Notes: generated by a model not told the origin, from the sequence alone. A stretch of 64,000 bases of DNA from Lactiplantibacillus daowaiensis (GCF_005405085.1 NZ_BJDJ01000003.1:1-64000), one strand, 5' to 3'. Positions 8,249 through 17,735 are shown, counted from the first letter of the stretch. Made by a program: numbers and translations.

Positions 8249-8345
8249 AGGGGTAGCTTAAATCATGAGGGGCAACCCTTTGCGATTGAATGACCTAAAT
8301 TAACTCACCATAATTAATTGGTTAGATTAAAGGAGCGATTTATTA

Positions 8346-9137
8346 ATGAAAATTGGATTTATTGGTGCCGGAAACATGGGGCGGGCAATTATCGACGGTT
8401 GGTTAAAAACCAAAACCGTTGCCCCAGCAGATTTGTACATTCATAGTGCCCATGCGGCGAGCTATGAACCTTATGCGCAAGCCAATGGGCTAAATGCCGT
8501 TGACTCAAATATTGCGGTCGCGGAAGCCGCTGATGTGATTGTGTTAGCCGTTAAGCCGAACATTGCGTTACATGTGCTTAAGAGTGTCCAACCAGCAATG
8601 ACTGCGGGAAAATGGGTCATCACGATGGTGTCAGGGATTGACTTGGCTGATTACGAAACGGTGGTTGGGGCGATGCCAATCTTACGGATCATGCCAAATG
8701 TGAACGTGGCCATTGGCGCTGGGATGACGGCCTTAGTCGGCAACGACGAATTGACGGCTGACCAATATGCTGCGGGGCAACACTTATTCGATGCAATCGG
8801 TGAAACTAGTGAAGTAGCCGAAAAAGATTTCAGTACCTTTTCGGCATTAGCTGGGAGTTCACCAGCCTACGTGTACTTTTTCATTGATGCGATGGCGCGC
8901 GCTGGTGTGAAACATGGGTTAGATAAAGCGACCGCGACGAAGATTGCGGCCCAAGCGACTTTGGGGAGTGCCAAAATGGTCTTAGCTTCAGATAAGATCC
9001 CATTTGACCTGATTGATCAAGTTTCGTCACCAGGTGGGACCACGGTGGCTGGGTTATTAGCCATGGAAGAAGCTGGCTTTATGACAGCAGTCGTTAAAGG
9101 CATCGATGCGACGATTACCAAGGAACTGGGCGAATAA
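8346..9137 (+). CDS. proC: Pyrroline-5-carboxylate reductase
   Basis: This 263-residue enzyme reduces 1-pyrroline-5-carboxylate to L-proline with NAD(P)H, the last step of proline synthesis. An N-terminal Rossmann motif GFIGAGNMG (residues 4-12) binds the cofactor. The C-terminal signature is present as GSSPAYVYFFIDAMARAGV followed by QVSSPGGTTVAGL. Length matches the family. AAAGGAGCG about 10 bp upstream supports ATG 8346. No other proline gene is adjacent, so in this organism it may act on pyrroline-carboxylate from ornithine or other sources. Confidence 0.95.
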   Translation: MKIGFIGAGNMGRAIIDGWLKTKTVAPADLYIHSAHAASYEPYAQANGLNAVDSNIAVAEAADVIVLAVKPNIALHVLKSVQPAMTAGKWVITMVSGIDLADYETVVGAMPILRIMPNVNVAIGAGMTALVGNDELTADQYAAGQHLFDAIGETSEVAEKDFSTFSALAGSSPAYVYFFIDAMARAGVKHGLDKATATKIAAQATLGSAKMVLASDKIPFDLIDQVSSPGGTTVAGLLAMEEAGFMTAVVKGIDATITKELGE

Positions 9138-9218
9138 TTAAACGGCTAGAATGACTGAATAGTTGAAACGGGTGCGGCCAAACGTAACTTGATTGGCTGC
9201 GCACGCTTGTTTTTATGG

Positions 9219-9247
9219 TTGCAAAGTTGGTCTATACCGATTATAAT
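9219..9247 (+). promoter_or_regulatory. nagA promoter with NagR-like operator in the spacer
   Basis: TTGCAA (9219-9224), 17 bp, TATAAT (9242-9247). Between them lies TTGGTCTATACCGA (9227-9240), an imperfect palindrome of the GGTCTA-type bound by NagR/DasR-family GntR regulators. Bound protein would block RNA polymerase. The GntR gene directly after nagA is the natural candidate. Confidence 0.75.
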
Positions 9248-9277
9248 ATAACCAGTAAATCCAAGGAGGAATTATTC

Positions 9278-10417
9278 ATGAGCAAAGTGTTAAAACATGC
9301 CATCATCTATACTGGTCTAGAAAAGATCGATGACGGCTATATCCGTTTCGGTAAGGAAATTGAAGCGGTTGGTCCAATGGACGAATATGTCGCCCAACCA
9401 GACGATGATATCGAATTCGTCAGTGGTAAGACGATCGTTCCTGGTTTTATCGATGTGCATAGCCACGGTGGTTATAGTTTTGATTCAATGGATGGTAATC
9501 CAGCCGAAATTAATGAAATGGTCAACGACATGGTGGCCCGTGAAGGGATTACATCATACTTCTGTACAACCATGACCCAATCCAACGAAAACTTGGATCA
9601 TTCCATGGAAGGGATTAACAAAGCTGCACAAGAAAACCCAGTAATTCAAGGGGTCCATTTGGAAGGCCCATTTATCTCAGCAACCTTTAAAGGGGCTCAA
9701 CCTGAAAAGTACATCAAGAACCCTAATGTTGACTTACTTGATAACTGGAACAAACTTTCGGGCGGCCGCGTTAGATTAATTACCTATGCTCCTGAAGATC
9801 CTGGTTCGCGTGAATTCGAAAAGTATTGCTTAGAAAACGACATCGTGCCTTCAGTTGGTCACAGTAATGCGACCCGGGAACAACTCTTAGCAAGTAAAGC
9901 GACTCACGTGACCCATTTATACAATGCACAACGTGAATTCAAGCACCGTGAACCAGGGGTGACTGGGCATGCCATGCTTGAAAACAACATGTACTGTGAA
10001 TTGATTTGTGACGGGTTCCATATCGTACCTGACATGATCAAATTAGCTTATGAACAAAAAGGTGTTGATCGGATCGAATTAGTGACCGACTCAATGCGTG
10101 CCAAAGGTGAACCTGATGGTATTAGTGAATTAGGTGGCCAAAAAGTGATCGTCAAAGATGGCCAAGCCCGTCTTGAAGAAGGTAACTTAGCTGGTTCTGT
10201 TTTAACTTATATCAACGCCTTTAAGAATATTCAGAAATTCACTGGCTGTGGGATTTTTGAAGCCGTTAAGATGTCCGCTGTTAACCAAGCCCGCGAATTT
10301 GGGTTGACTAGCAAAGGGACACTTGAAGCCGGCAAAGATGCTGACATCAACATTTTAGATGGTAACCAAGACTTGGTTGCAACTTACAGTTATGGTAAAA
10401 AAGCCACAGCTAAATAA
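9278..10417 (+). CDS. nagA: N-acetylglucosamine-6-phosphate deacetylase
   Basis: This 379-residue amidohydrolase removes acetate from GlcNAc-6-phosphate, giving glucosamine-6-phosphate for glycolysis or for cell-wall precursors. Metal and substrate motifs are seen in order: DVHSHGG (H61, H63), GVHLEGPFIS, SVGHSNA, THLYNA and the LVTDSM motif with the catalytic Asp. AAGGAGGA at about 9263-9270 decides ATG 9278; an in-frame GTG at 9215 lies upstream of the predicted transcript. The regulator gene follows after 23 bp and a NagR-like operator covers the promoter. Confidence 0.95.
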   Translation: MSKVLKHAIIYTGLEKIDDGYIRFGKEIEAVGPMDEYVAQPDDDIEFVSGKTIVPGFIDVHSHGGYSFDSMDGNPAEINEMVNDMVAREGITSYFCTTMTQSNENLDHSMEGINKAAQENPVIQGVHLEGPFISATFKGAQPEKYIKNPNVDLLDNWNKLSGGRVRLITYAPEDPGSREFEKYCLENDIVPSVGHSNATREQLLASKATHVTHLYNAQREFKHREPGVTGHAMLENNMYCELICDGFHIVPDMIKLAYEQKGVDRIELVTDSMRAKGEPDGISELGGQKVIVKDGQARLEEGNLAGSVLTYINAFKNIQKFTGCGIFEAVKMSAVNQAREFGLTSKGTLEAGKDADINILDGNQDLVATYSYGKKATAK

Positions 10418-10440
10418 TTAGAAGTAAGGGATGAGTACCA

Positions 10441-11142
10441 ATGAGTTCGCCAATTTATATTCAAATTCACAACCAAATTAAACAAGCCATTGAAGCTGGT
10501 CGCTGGACGGTCGGTGATCGGATTCCTTCCGAACGGGAACTAGCTGGTCAATTTGATGTGAGTCGAATGACATTACGCCAAGCGATTCAAACGTTGGTTG
10601 ATGAAGGGATACTAGAACGGCGAGTCGGCGCCGGCACCTTTGTTGCCAATCAAAAAGTGCAGGAAAAGATGTCTGGGGTCACCAGTTTTACCGATTTAAT
10701 GCTGGCCCAAGGTAAAGTCCCATCTAGCAAAACGATTTCTTACCACGTGACGAGTCCATCACTATCTGAAAGCGAAAAGTTGGCCTTAAAGCCTAACGAA
10801 CAAGTTTTACGGATGGAACGGATTCGTTATGGGGACGATGTGCCGATTTGTTTTGAAGTCGCCACGGTCCCAGAACGGTTAGTTAAGCAATTTACCAAAG
10901 ATGAAGTGACGAGTTCGTTGTATCGGACGTTGGAAGAAAAAGCCGGGTTAATCCCGGGCAAAGCCCAACAAACGGTCTCGGCGATGTCAGCTTCGGAACG
11001 AATTGCGGAATATTTGTCCGTTCGGCGGGGCGATGCGCTCTTGCGGTTACGGCAGATTTCATATCTACAAACGGGGGATCCGTTCGAATATGTTCGGACC
11101 CAATATGTCGGCAATCGCTTTGAATTTTATTTAGAAAAATAA
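10441..11142 (+). CDS. nagR: GntR/HutC-family regulator of amino-sugar use (NagR/YvoA type)
   Basis: A 233-residue regulator with an N-terminal GntR winged helix (residues about 3-68: YIQIHNQIKQAIEAG, then SERELAGQFDVSRMTLRQA) and a C-terminal UTRA effector domain (about 90-230). Relatives bind glucosamine-6-phosphate or GlcNAc-6-phosphate and repress nag genes. It sits 23 bp behind nagA, so it is probably in the same operon and feeds back on the operator at 9227-9240. The symbol rests on family and context; a different HutC-type specificity cannot be excluded. Confidence 0.85.
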   Translation: MSSPIYIQIHNQIKQAIEAGRWTVGDRIPSERELAGQFDVSRMTLRQAIQTLVDEGILERRVGAGTFVANQKVQEKMSGVTSFTDLMLAQGKVPSSKTISYHVTSPSLSESEKLALKPNEQVLRMERIRYGDDVPICFEVATVPERLVKQFTKDEVTSSLYRTLEEKAGLIPGKAQQTVSAMSASERIAEYLSVRRGDALLRLRQISYLQTGDPFEYVRTQYVGNRFEFYLEK

Positions 11143-11154
11143 ATTTTAAACACG

Positions 11155-11201
11155 AAGGTCCTGTTCAATGGCGTAGTTGTCAATTGAGCAGGACCTTTTG
11201 T
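11155..11201. terminator. Terminator of nagA-nagR
   Basis: AAGGTCCTG (11155-11163) pairs with CAGGACCTT (11189-11197), with further TTCAA/TTGAG pairing inside, followed by TTTT. It lies between converging genes. Confidence 0.85.
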
Positions 11202-11203
11202 GT

Positions 11204-11437
11204 TTAATGATGACGCAACTTGCTAAGGCGTCGGACATCTAACCAAAGCGCGGTGATCAGCAAGATTGCCATTAAGGGGGCTACTGGGGGAGCAGCATGC
11301 CAGACGAGACCAAGCATGCCTAAGAAGATCGGGGTCATGATCCAATAACGCTCGTAACCAAAGCGCTGCATGAGCTGATCCTGCCAGTGATTTGGCAACA
11401 CCAACAACAAACTTGCTAAGATAACAAATGTGGTCAT
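11204..11437 (-). CDS. Small membrane protein, unknown
   Basis: A 77-residue hydrophobic protein with two to three predicted membrane segments (FVILASLLLVL, IMTPIFLGMLGLVW, PLMAILLITALWL) and a basic C terminus ending in LRHH. The start is ATG at 11437 because GAGGAG lies 10 bp upstream on the minus strand; the frame stays open further upstream but without a better site. It follows the glycosyltransferase gene after a terminator-like hairpin. No family is recognised. Confidence 0.7.
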   Translation of the reverse strand: MTTFVILASLLLVLPNHWQDQLMQRFGYERYWIMTPIFLGMLGLVWHAAPPVAPLMAILLITALWLDVRRLSKLRHH

Positions 11438-11533
11438 TGTGACCAACTCCTCTCTGCTTGCCGCTAGTTTACGGCGGACCACTAAAGACCGGGTAATCGG
11501 AAGGTTCGTATGGGAGTTGGTCGAAAAAACAAT

Positions 11534-11561
11534 CAAAAAAGCCGATGTCAGTGGCGTCGGC
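11534..11561 (-). terminator. Terminator after the WecG/TagA-type gene
   Basis: Read on the minus strand, GCCGA and TCGGC form a stem followed by six T, directly after the stop of the glycosyltransferase gene. Confidence 0.75.
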
Positions 11562-11567
11562 CAGCAA

Positions 11568-12302
11568 TCAAGCTTGGTGTTTGGCAATCTTTTTAACCAA
11601 ATGTAGGTAACGCGGTAAGACGAGCATGCGCTTGAAGCGACTCGGTTCTTGAATCAAACGATATAACCATTCGATATGGTGCTGCTGCCAAAACCGTGGG
11701 GCCCGTTTAACGGCGCCAGCTAAGACGTCAAAGCTACCACCAACGCCCATCCAAAGGCCATCAACGCGGTGGCGATATTTCGCAATGAAGAATTCTTGCT
11801 TCGGAAAGCCGGTGGCAATAAAGATCATATCGGGTTTCGCAGCCGCAATTTGATCGACGACGGCGGCTTCATCTTGAAAGTAGCCATCTAAGGCGCCCGC
11901 AATGACGAGGTTGGGATACGACTGTTTGACTGTTGCCACGACTTGTTTTAAAACAGCTGGTTTCGCCCCGAGTAGAAAGACGCGCTGTTGGTGTTCAGCG
12001 CCCCAAGTCAGCAAGCTTAATAACGTATCATAACCGGTGATCCGTTCCGGTAACGGCGTGCCCAGAATTTGGGCGCCTTGGATCACGCCGATGCCATCGG
12101 GGGTGATGTAATCAGCTTGTTGCAATACTTCTTGATACTCAGGATGTTCGCGGGCGTACATTAAGATTTCCGGGTTTGCCGTGACGACAAAGCGGTTGCG
12201 ATGCGCTAAAATATCGGCTTGTAATTGTTGTACGAACGCAGTGTTAGTGGTGTTAATAAACGGGACGTTTAAGATTGACACAGTAGTAAAAGGGGCTGAC
12301 AT
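11568..12302 (-). CDS. WecG/TagA/CpsF-family glycosyltransferase
   Basis: A 244-residue membrane-associated glycosyltransferase family member. Relatives add N-acetylmannosamine to undecaprenyl-diphosphate-GlcNAc, the first committed step of wall teichoic acid linkage-unit synthesis (TagA), or act in polysaccharide assembly (WecG, CpsF). Family hallmarks are TANPEILMYAREHPEY, the ADYITPDGIGVI motif near residue 75, and FIATGFPKQEFFI with GVGGSFDVLAGAVKRAP near residue 190. ATG 12302 is preceded by an AGTGAG-like site; an in-frame GTG at 12314 is a possible alternative. It is divergent from pncB. Confidence 0.85.
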   Translation of the reverse strand: MSAPFTTVSILNVPFINTTNTAFVQQLQADILAHRNRFVVTANPEILMYAREHPEYQEVLQQADYITPDGIGVIQGAQILGTPLPERITGYDTLLSLLTWGAEHQQRVFLLGAKPAVLKQVVATVKQSYPNLVIAGALDGYFQDEAAVVDQIAAAKPDMIFIATGFPKQEFFIAKYRHRVDGLWMGVGGSFDVLAGAVKRAPRFWQQHHIEWLYRLIQEPSRFKRMLVLPRYLHLVKKIAKHQA

Positions 12303-12397
12303 AGGCGGTCTCACTTTCGTTTTTTATCGTAAAATGCAGTTAAATTAGGTTTTTTACAACTTTTTCAAGTGCTTACACTCACTCACTTGGTGAAAAA

Positions 12398-12435
12398 TGA
12401 TAGAATAGGCTTAACTTTATTGAACGTAATGTTCA
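12398..12435 (+). promoter_or_regulatory. pncB promoter and downstream inverted repeat
   Basis: Extended -10 TGA-TAGAAT (12398-12406) without a good -35. Just after the predicted transcription start lies TGAAC-N5-GTTCA (12421-12435), which may be an operator or a small hairpin. Confidence 0.45.
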
Positions 12436-12462
12436 GAACTTACGAAATGGAGAATTAAACTC

Positions 12463-13929
12463 ATGACTCAAATCTATCCGGATGATAGTTTTACCTTGCA
12501 TACGGATGCTTATCAGATCAACATGATGCAAACTTATTGGGAACAAGGCATTCACAACCGCCACGCGGTTTTTGAAGTCTTCTTTCGGAAGATGCCGTTC
12601 CAAAATGGCTATGCCATTTTTGCTGGTCTCGAGCGAGTAGTTAATTATATCAATAATTTGCACTTCACGGATAGTGATATCGCGTATTTACGTGAATCGC
12701 AAGCTTATTCGGACGGCTTTTTAGATTATCTCAAAAACTTTAAATTTGATGCCACCATTCGCTCGGCGCGTGAAGGGGACTTGGTCTTCAATAATGAGCC
12801 CTTGATGCAAGTGGAAGGGTCACTAGCGACTTGCCAGTTGATTGAAACGGCGATCTTAAATATTATTAATTATCAAACTTTGATTGCCACTAAGGCTGCG
12901 CGGATCAAGTCAGTGGTCGGTGAAGACGGGCTACTTGAATTTGGGACGCGGCGGGCGCAAGAATTTGATGCCGCGATTTGGGGCACCCGGGCGGCCTATA
13001 TTGGAGGCTTTGATGCGACCAGTAATGTGCGTGCCGGTAAAATTTTTGGAATTCCCATCAGTGGGACCCATGCGCATGCGTTAGTTCAAACTTACCGTAA
13101 TGATTATGATGCCTTTAAAGCGTATGCCGAAACGCATCATGACTGTGTCTTCTTAGTAGATACGTATGACACGTTGCGTAGTGGGGTACCGAGTGCCATT
13201 AAAGTGGCTAAAGAAATGGGCGACAAAATCAATTTCCAAGGAGTCCGCATTGATAGTGGTGACATGGCTTACTTGTCTAAGCGGGTGCGTGAACAACTGG
13301 ATGAAGCGGGCTTCCCTGATGCCAAGATTTACGCTTCCAATGATTTAGACGAAAAAACGATTCAAAACTTGAAGATGCAAGGGGCCAAAATCAGTGTTTG
13401 GGGTGTTGGGACTAAGCTGATTACAGCTTTTGACCAACCGGCACTAGGGGCAGTTTATAAGATGGTCTCGATTGAAGATGATCACGGTAAAATGGTCGAT
13501 ACCATTAAATTGTCCAATAATGCTGAAAAGGTCTCAACGCCAGGTCGTAAGCAAGTTTGGCGGATTACTAAACGCGCGGATGCAAAATCAGAAGGGGATT
13601 ACGTCACCTTGTATGATGAAGATCCACGCAATGAAGAATCAATCTACATGTTCCACCCAAGTTACATGTATATCAACAAAACGGTCAGTGACTTTGATGC
13701 CCGACCGGTCTTAACCCCAATTTATGACCACGGGCAGCAAGTTTATGACTTACCAGCATTAGATGAGATTAAGCAATATGCCTATGAGAGTTTAGATTCA
13801 CTATGGGATGAATACAAACGGGACTTAAATCCACAAGATTACCCGGTTGATTTGTCACAAAAACTCTACGATCACAAGATGAATATCATTCATTCTGTAC
13901 GCGATTGGGTAAGCAAGAAGGATTATTAG
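12463..13929 (+). CDS. pncB: Nicotinate phosphoribosyltransferase
   Basis: A 488-residue enzyme that joins nicotinate and PRPP, at the cost of ATP, to nicotinate mononucleotide, the entry step of the Preiss-Handler salvage route to NAD. The N-terminal [17 protein letters not shown], the central [13 protein letters not shown] and GTHAHALVQ, and the [12 protein letters not shown] segment are typical of the family, and the length matches Gram-positive members. AAATGGAG upstream supports ATG 12463. nadE starts 14 bp after its stop; together they form a salvage operon. Confidence 0.95.
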   Translation: MTQIYPDDSFTLHTDAYQINMMQTYWEQGIHNRHAVFEVFFRKMPFQNGYAIFAGLERVVNYINNLHFTDSDIAYLRESQAYSDGFLDYLKNFKFDATIRSAREGDLVFNNEPLMQVEGSLATCQLIETAILNIINYQTLIATKAARIKSVVGEDGLLEFGTRRAQEFDAAIWGTRAAYIGGFDATSNVRAGKIFGIPISGTHAHALVQTYRNDYDAFKAYAETHHDCVFLVDTYDTLRSGVPSAIKVAKEMGDKINFQGVRIDSGDMAYLSKRVREQLDEAGFPDAKIYASNDLDEKTIQNLKMQGAKISVWGVGTKLITAFDQPALGAVYKMVSIEDDHGKMVDTIKLSNNAEKVSTPGRKQVWRITKRADAKSEGDYVTLYDEDPRNEESIYMFHPSYMYINKTVSDFDARPVLTPIYDHGQQVYDLPALDEIKQYAYESLDSLWDEYKRDLNPQDYPVDLSQKLYDHKMNIIHSVRDWVSKKDY

Positions 13930-13943
13930 GAGGAATTTGCCGT

Positions 13944-14771
13944 ATGCGGCCACTACAAACTGAAATTATTAATGCGTTACACGTTGCGCCATCGATCGAT
14001 CCTCAAACTGAGATTCGGCGCAGTATCGACTTTTTAAAAGCCTATCTTAAGAAGAATACCTTTTTAAAGACCTATGTCTTAGGCATTTCGGGTGGCCAAG
14101 ATTCAACCTTAGCTGGTAAATTGACCCAAATGGCGATTGCTGAAGTGCGCCAAGAAACCGGCGATGCTGAGTATCAATTTATCGCCGTGCGTTTGCCTTA
14201 TGGTGACCAGGCTGACGAAGCCGATGCCATGGACGCGATTAAGTTCATGCAAGCGGATGTCGTTGACCGTGTCGATATTAAGGGCGCCACTGACGCGATG
14301 GTTGCTGCTTTAGAAGCCAATGACTTAACGGTCCATGACTTCAATAAGGGTAATATTAAGGCCCGGCAACGGATGATCGTCCAATATGGGATCGCTGGTG
14401 AACGCCATGGTGCGGTTGTTGGGACCGACCATGCGGCCGAAGCCGTGACCGGTTTTTACACGAAGTACGGTGATGGTGGTGCCGATATCGTGCCATTGTA
14501 TCGGTTAGATAAACGTCAAGGTCGGGCGATGTTAGCTGAACTAAATGCACCAGAACACCTTTACAAGAAGGTCCCAACCGCTGACTTGGAAGAAGATCGG
14601 CCAGCTTTACCTGATGAAGTGGCGTTAGGCGTGCATTATGATGATATCGATGATTACCTCGAAGGTAAAACGATTGCTGATGATGCCGCTGAAAAAATCG
14701 AAGCATGGTATTTGAAGACGGCGCATAAACGGCATGCCGCCATCAGTGTCTTTGATGATTTTTGGAAATAA
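13944..14771 (+). CDS. nadE: NH3-dependent NAD+ synthetase
   Basis: A 275-residue enzyme converting nicotinate adenine dinucleotide to NAD with ATP and ammonia. The ATP-pyrophosphatase P-loop SGGQDS is at residues 49-54, and the [20 protein letters not shown] segment follows. There is no N-terminal glutaminase domain, so the enzyme uses free ammonia. AGGAGG at 13929-13934 overlaps the pncB stop region and fixes ATG 13944. It is coupled to pncB in one operon that ends at the terminator at 14782. Confidence 0.95.
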   Translation: MRPLQTEIINALHVAPSIDPQTEIRRSIDFLKAYLKKNTFLKTYVLGISGGQDSTLAGKLTQMAIAEVRQETGDAEYQFIAVRLPYGDQADEADAMDAIKFMQADVVDRVDIKGATDAMVAALEANDLTVHDFNKGNIKARQRMIVQYGIAGERHGAVVGTDHAAEAVTGFYTKYGDGGADIVPLYRLDKRQGRAMLAELNAPEHLYKKVPTADLEEDRPALPDEVALGVHYDDIDDYLEGKTIADDAAEKIEAWYLKTAHKRHAAISVFDDFWK

Positions 14772-14781
14772 ATTACATGGG

Positions 14782-14815
14782 CGACTGGTCATATTTAAGT
14801 GACCAGTCGTTTTTT
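14782..14815 (+). terminator. Terminator of pncB-nadE
   Basis: Perfect 10-bp stem CGACTGGTCA / TGACCAGTCG (14782-14791 and 14800-14809) followed by six T. Confidence 0.9.
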
Positions 14816-14875
14816 AGATGGCGATTGATTAGGTAGTTAACAGATTGATATCAACTAAATCTAGGTCGATATGAG

Positions 14876-14904
14876 TAGACAGGATTAGGGTTATCCGTTA
14901 TACT
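14876..14904 (+). promoter_or_regulatory. Promoter of the Mn riboswitch-ATPase unit
   Basis: TAGACA (14876-14881), 17 bp, TATACT (14899-14904). The predicted start, about 14911, falls right at the 5' edge of the aptamer. Confidence 0.75.
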
Positions 14905-14910
14905 AACGGT

Positions 14911-15062
14911 ACAATCATAAGGGAGTAACTAGCAGGTAAACCTGCGGCAATGTCGTCAGCAAGAAGCCAATCCGGTGTTGTCTTAAATAGTGAGACTTAT
15001 GTATGTTCACATTTTTGCGTGCATACATGAGTCTCATTTTCTATATCTAGAAGATGAGACTC
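14911..15062 (+). promoter_or_regulatory. yybP-ykoY Mn2+ riboswitch with expression platform
   Basis: The conserved parts of the aptamer are present in order: GGGAGTA (14921-14927), hairpin GCAGG-TAAA-CCTGC (14932-14945), GTCGTCA (14952-14958) and CCGG (14972-14975). P1 pairs CATAAG (14916-14921) with CTTATG (14996-15001). The P1 3' strand is also part of the 5' arm of a terminator-like stem, 14991-15005 with 15022-15036, followed by TTTT. The 3' arm of that stem can alternatively pair at 15029-15037 with ATGAGACTC at 15054-15062. Mn2+ binding would stabilise P1, break the terminator and allow expression, as known for ON-type members of this class. It precedes a P-type ATPase gene. Confidence 0.92.
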
Positions 15063-15083
15063 AGATGCGGGGAGGAGATTTAC

Positions 15084-17735
15084 ATGTCAAAATTAGTACC
15101 AAATTATCAACAACCGATGACCGTGATTTATCAAGATTTAGAGACGGATGAACACGGTTTAAGTCAAACTGAGGCTCAGCAGCGGCTGACGAAGTATGGG
15201 CACAATGCCTTGAATCAACAAAAGTCGACCACGATGCTGCAAAAGTTTATGGCACAGTTCAAAGACTTTATGATCATTGTCTTGTTGGCGGCCGCCTTGA
15301 TTGCGGCGTTTACAGGTGAAGTTGTCGACGCCATCATTATTTTATTGGTGGTTGTCTTAAATGCTATCTTTGGGGTCTTTCAAGAATCTAAAGCTGAAGA
15401 AGCGATTAATGCGTTAAAAAAAATGGCCGCCCCGGATGCGACTGTTTTGCGGGATGGTAAGCTCCAGACGGTCAAGAGTGATGAGCTCGTTCCAGGCGAC
15501 GTCATCACGTTAGAAGCCGGCGATATTGTCCCTGCCGATGTGCGTCTAATTGAGAGTGCGTCACTAAAAGTTGAAGAATCGGCCTTAACAGGTGAATCGG
15601 TGCCTGTTGAAAAGGATGCCACCTTAGTCGGCGATACCGAATTAGCGATTGGTGACCGTTTAAACATGGCCTACATGAACAGTAATGTCACTTATGGACG
15701 TGCCACTGGGATGGTCGTGGCGACCGGGATGCAAACGGAAGTTGGTCGCATCGCCGGTATGATCGAAGCGGCCGACGAAACCACAACGCCATTACAGGCT
15801 AACTTGACCCAATTAGGAAAATCATTGACGATCTTGATTTTAGTCATTGCCGCCGTGGTCTTTGGGATTGGGATGCTACGTGGTAGCGAAAGCTTGATCA
15901 ACATGTTACTAACGGCCATTTCGTTAGCCGTTGCGGCGATTCCAGAAGGGTTGCCAGCAATCGTGACGATCACATTGGCGTTAGGCACGCAACGGATGGC
16001 CAAGCGGCATGCTTTAGTACGGAAGCTACCCGCGGTTGAAACATTGGGTAGTACTGATATTATCGCATCGGATAAGACCGGGACGTTAACGCAAAATAAA
16101 ATGACGGTTGAAAAGCTTTACGTCAACCAACAATTAGTGGATGCCCATACGACCAAGTTAGCCGATGACAGTCGGTTAGCCCAAGTCATGATTTTAAGTA
16201 ATGATACAAAAATCATGGCAGATGGCTTAGCTGGTGATCCAACTGAAACGGCTTTAGTCCAATATAACTTGGATCAACAGTATCCAGTTGACCAGTTGTT
16301 AACTGACCGTCCGCGGGTCAATGAAGTGCCATTTGATTCAGAACGAAAATTAATGTCAACGGTCCATCCATTGACTAATGGGCAGTTTTTAGTCGCCGTC
16401 AAAGGCGCACCTGATGAATTACTCAAGCGGGTGACCCAAGTTGAAGTTGACGATCAAGCCCAACCGATCACGAAACCATTACGTGACCAAATCTTGGCGA
16501 CTAACCATGAGTTGGCAACGCAAGCCTTACGGGTTTTAGCATTTGCCTATAAAGTGATCGACGTGGTACCAACGACCGTCAATTCTGAAACCATCGAAAA
16601 TGACTTGGTCTTTGCGGGAATGGTCGGGATGATTGACCCTGAACGGCCAGAAGTCGCCCAAGCGGTTGTTGAAGCCAAGTCAGCTGGGATTCGACCATTA
16701 ATGATCACTGGGGACCACCGGGATACGGCTGAAGCGATTGCGGCTCGACTTGGAATTATTGAAGCTGGCGATGATGCCGCTGTGATCACGGGGGCAGAAC
16801 TTGATGCCATGAGTGATGCGGAATTCGGTAAAAAAGTTGGCGATTATTCAGTTTATGCCCGGGTTGCCCCTGAACATAAGGTACGGATCGTGAACGCTTG
16901 GCAAAAGCGTGGTAAAGTCGTGGCCATGACCGGTGATGGGGTCAACGATGCCCCAGCTTTAAAGGCCGCTGATATTGGTATCGGGATGGGCATCACCGGG
17001 ACCGAAGTCTCCAAAGGGGCTAGTGATATGGTCTTGGCCGATGATAACTTTGCCACGATCGTGGTCGCGGTTGAAGAAGGGCGGAAAGTGTTCGCCAATA
17101 TTCAAAAAGCGATTCAATACTTGTTATCCGCGAACTTGGGTGAAGTGTTGACGTTATTTATGATGACGATGTTAGGCTGGCAAATCTTAGCACCGGTGCA
17201 TATCTTGTGGATTAACTTAGTGACGGATACCTTGCCAGCGATTGCGTTAGGTGTCGAACCGACTGAAAAGAATATTATGCAACAAAAACCACGGGGGCGG
17301 ACCTCGAACTTCTTCTCCGGTGGGGTCTTCTCAAGTATCATTTATCAAGGCTTGCTTGAAGGTGGAATTACCTTACTGGTCTACTGGTTGGCATTAACGT
17401 ACCCAGTACATGCTAACGTGACCCAAGCGCATGCCGATGCGTTGACAATGGCCTTTGTGACCTTAGGCTTGATTCAGTTGTTCCATGCCTTTAACTCGAA
17501 GTCGATTCATCAGTCGTTATTTACCGTTGGCTTGTTCCGTAACAAGTTCTTCAACTGGGCGATTCTGATTGCCTTTGCCTTGTTAGCCATGACGGTCGTC
17601 GTGCCAGGCTTTAACAGTATTTTCCACGTGACGAACTTAGATGCGTACCAATGGGGTATCGTGTTTGCGGCTTCCATCTCGATGGTCGTGATTGTGGAAA
17701 TCGTTAAATTCTGCCAACGGCGTGTGCTAAAATAA
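15084..17735 (+). CDS. P2-type cation-transporting ATPase, probably Mn2+ exporter
   Basis: An 883-residue membrane pump of the SERCA/PMR1-like P2 group. Features in order: N-terminal cation ATPase domain, TGES (169-172, phosphatase loop), PEGL in the fourth membrane helix, phosphorylation site DKTGTLT with D330, the nucleotide-binding region, and GDGVNDAP (617-624), then a C-terminal membrane domain. Such proteins are often named calcium ATPases. The Mn2+ riboswitch directly upstream argues for Mn2+ export, as in the lactococcal YoaB case. GGGGAGGAG at 15069-15077 fixes ATG 15084; an in-frame upstream ATG at 15054 lies inside the riboswitch hairpin. Confidence 0.92.
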   Translation: MSKLVPNYQQPMTVIYQDLETDEHGLSQTEAQQRLTKYGHNALNQQKSTTMLQKFMAQFKDFMIIVLLAAALIAAFTGEVVDAIIILLVVVLNAIFGVFQESKAEEAINALKKMAAPDATVLRDGKLQTVKSDELVPGDVITLEAGDIVPADVRLIESASLKVEESALTGESVPVEKDATLVGDTELAIGDRLNMAYMNSNVTYGRATGMVVATGMQTEVGRIAGMIEAADETTTPLQANLTQLGKSLTILILVIAAVVFGIGMLRGSESLINMLLTAISLAVAAIPEGLPAIVTITLALGTQRMAKRHALVRKLPAVETLGSTDIIASDKTGTLTQNKMTVEKLYVNQQLVDAHTTKLADDSRLAQVMILSNDTKIMADGLAGDPTETALVQYNLDQQYPVDQLLTDRPRVNEVPFDSERKLMSTVHPLTNGQFLVAVKGAPDELLKRVTQVEVDDQAQPITKPLRDQILATNHELATQALRVLAFAYKVIDVVPTTVNSETIENDLVFAGMVGMIDPERPEVAQAVVEAKSAGIRPLMITGDHRDTAEAIAARLGIIEAGDDAAVITGAELDAMSDAEFGKKVGDYSVYARVAPEHKVRIVNAWQKRGKVVAMTGDGVNDAPALKAADIGIGMGITGTEVSKGASDMVLADDNFATIVVAVEEGRKVFANIQKAIQYLLSANLGEVLTLFMMTMLGWQILAPVHILWINLVTDTLPAIALGVEPTEKNIMQQKPRGRTSNFFSGGVFSSIIYQGLLEGGITLLVYWLALTYPVHANVTQAHADALTMAFVTLGLIQLFHAFNSKSIHQSLFTVGLFRNKFFNWAILIAFALLAMTVVVPGFNSIFHVTNLDAYQWGIVFAASISMVVIVEIVKFCQRRVLK

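Noticed and set aside
15054-15083. Upstream ATG for the P-type ATPase
   Set aside because: It lies in the 3' arm of the riboswitch hairpin, while the strong GGGGAGGAG fits ATG 15084.
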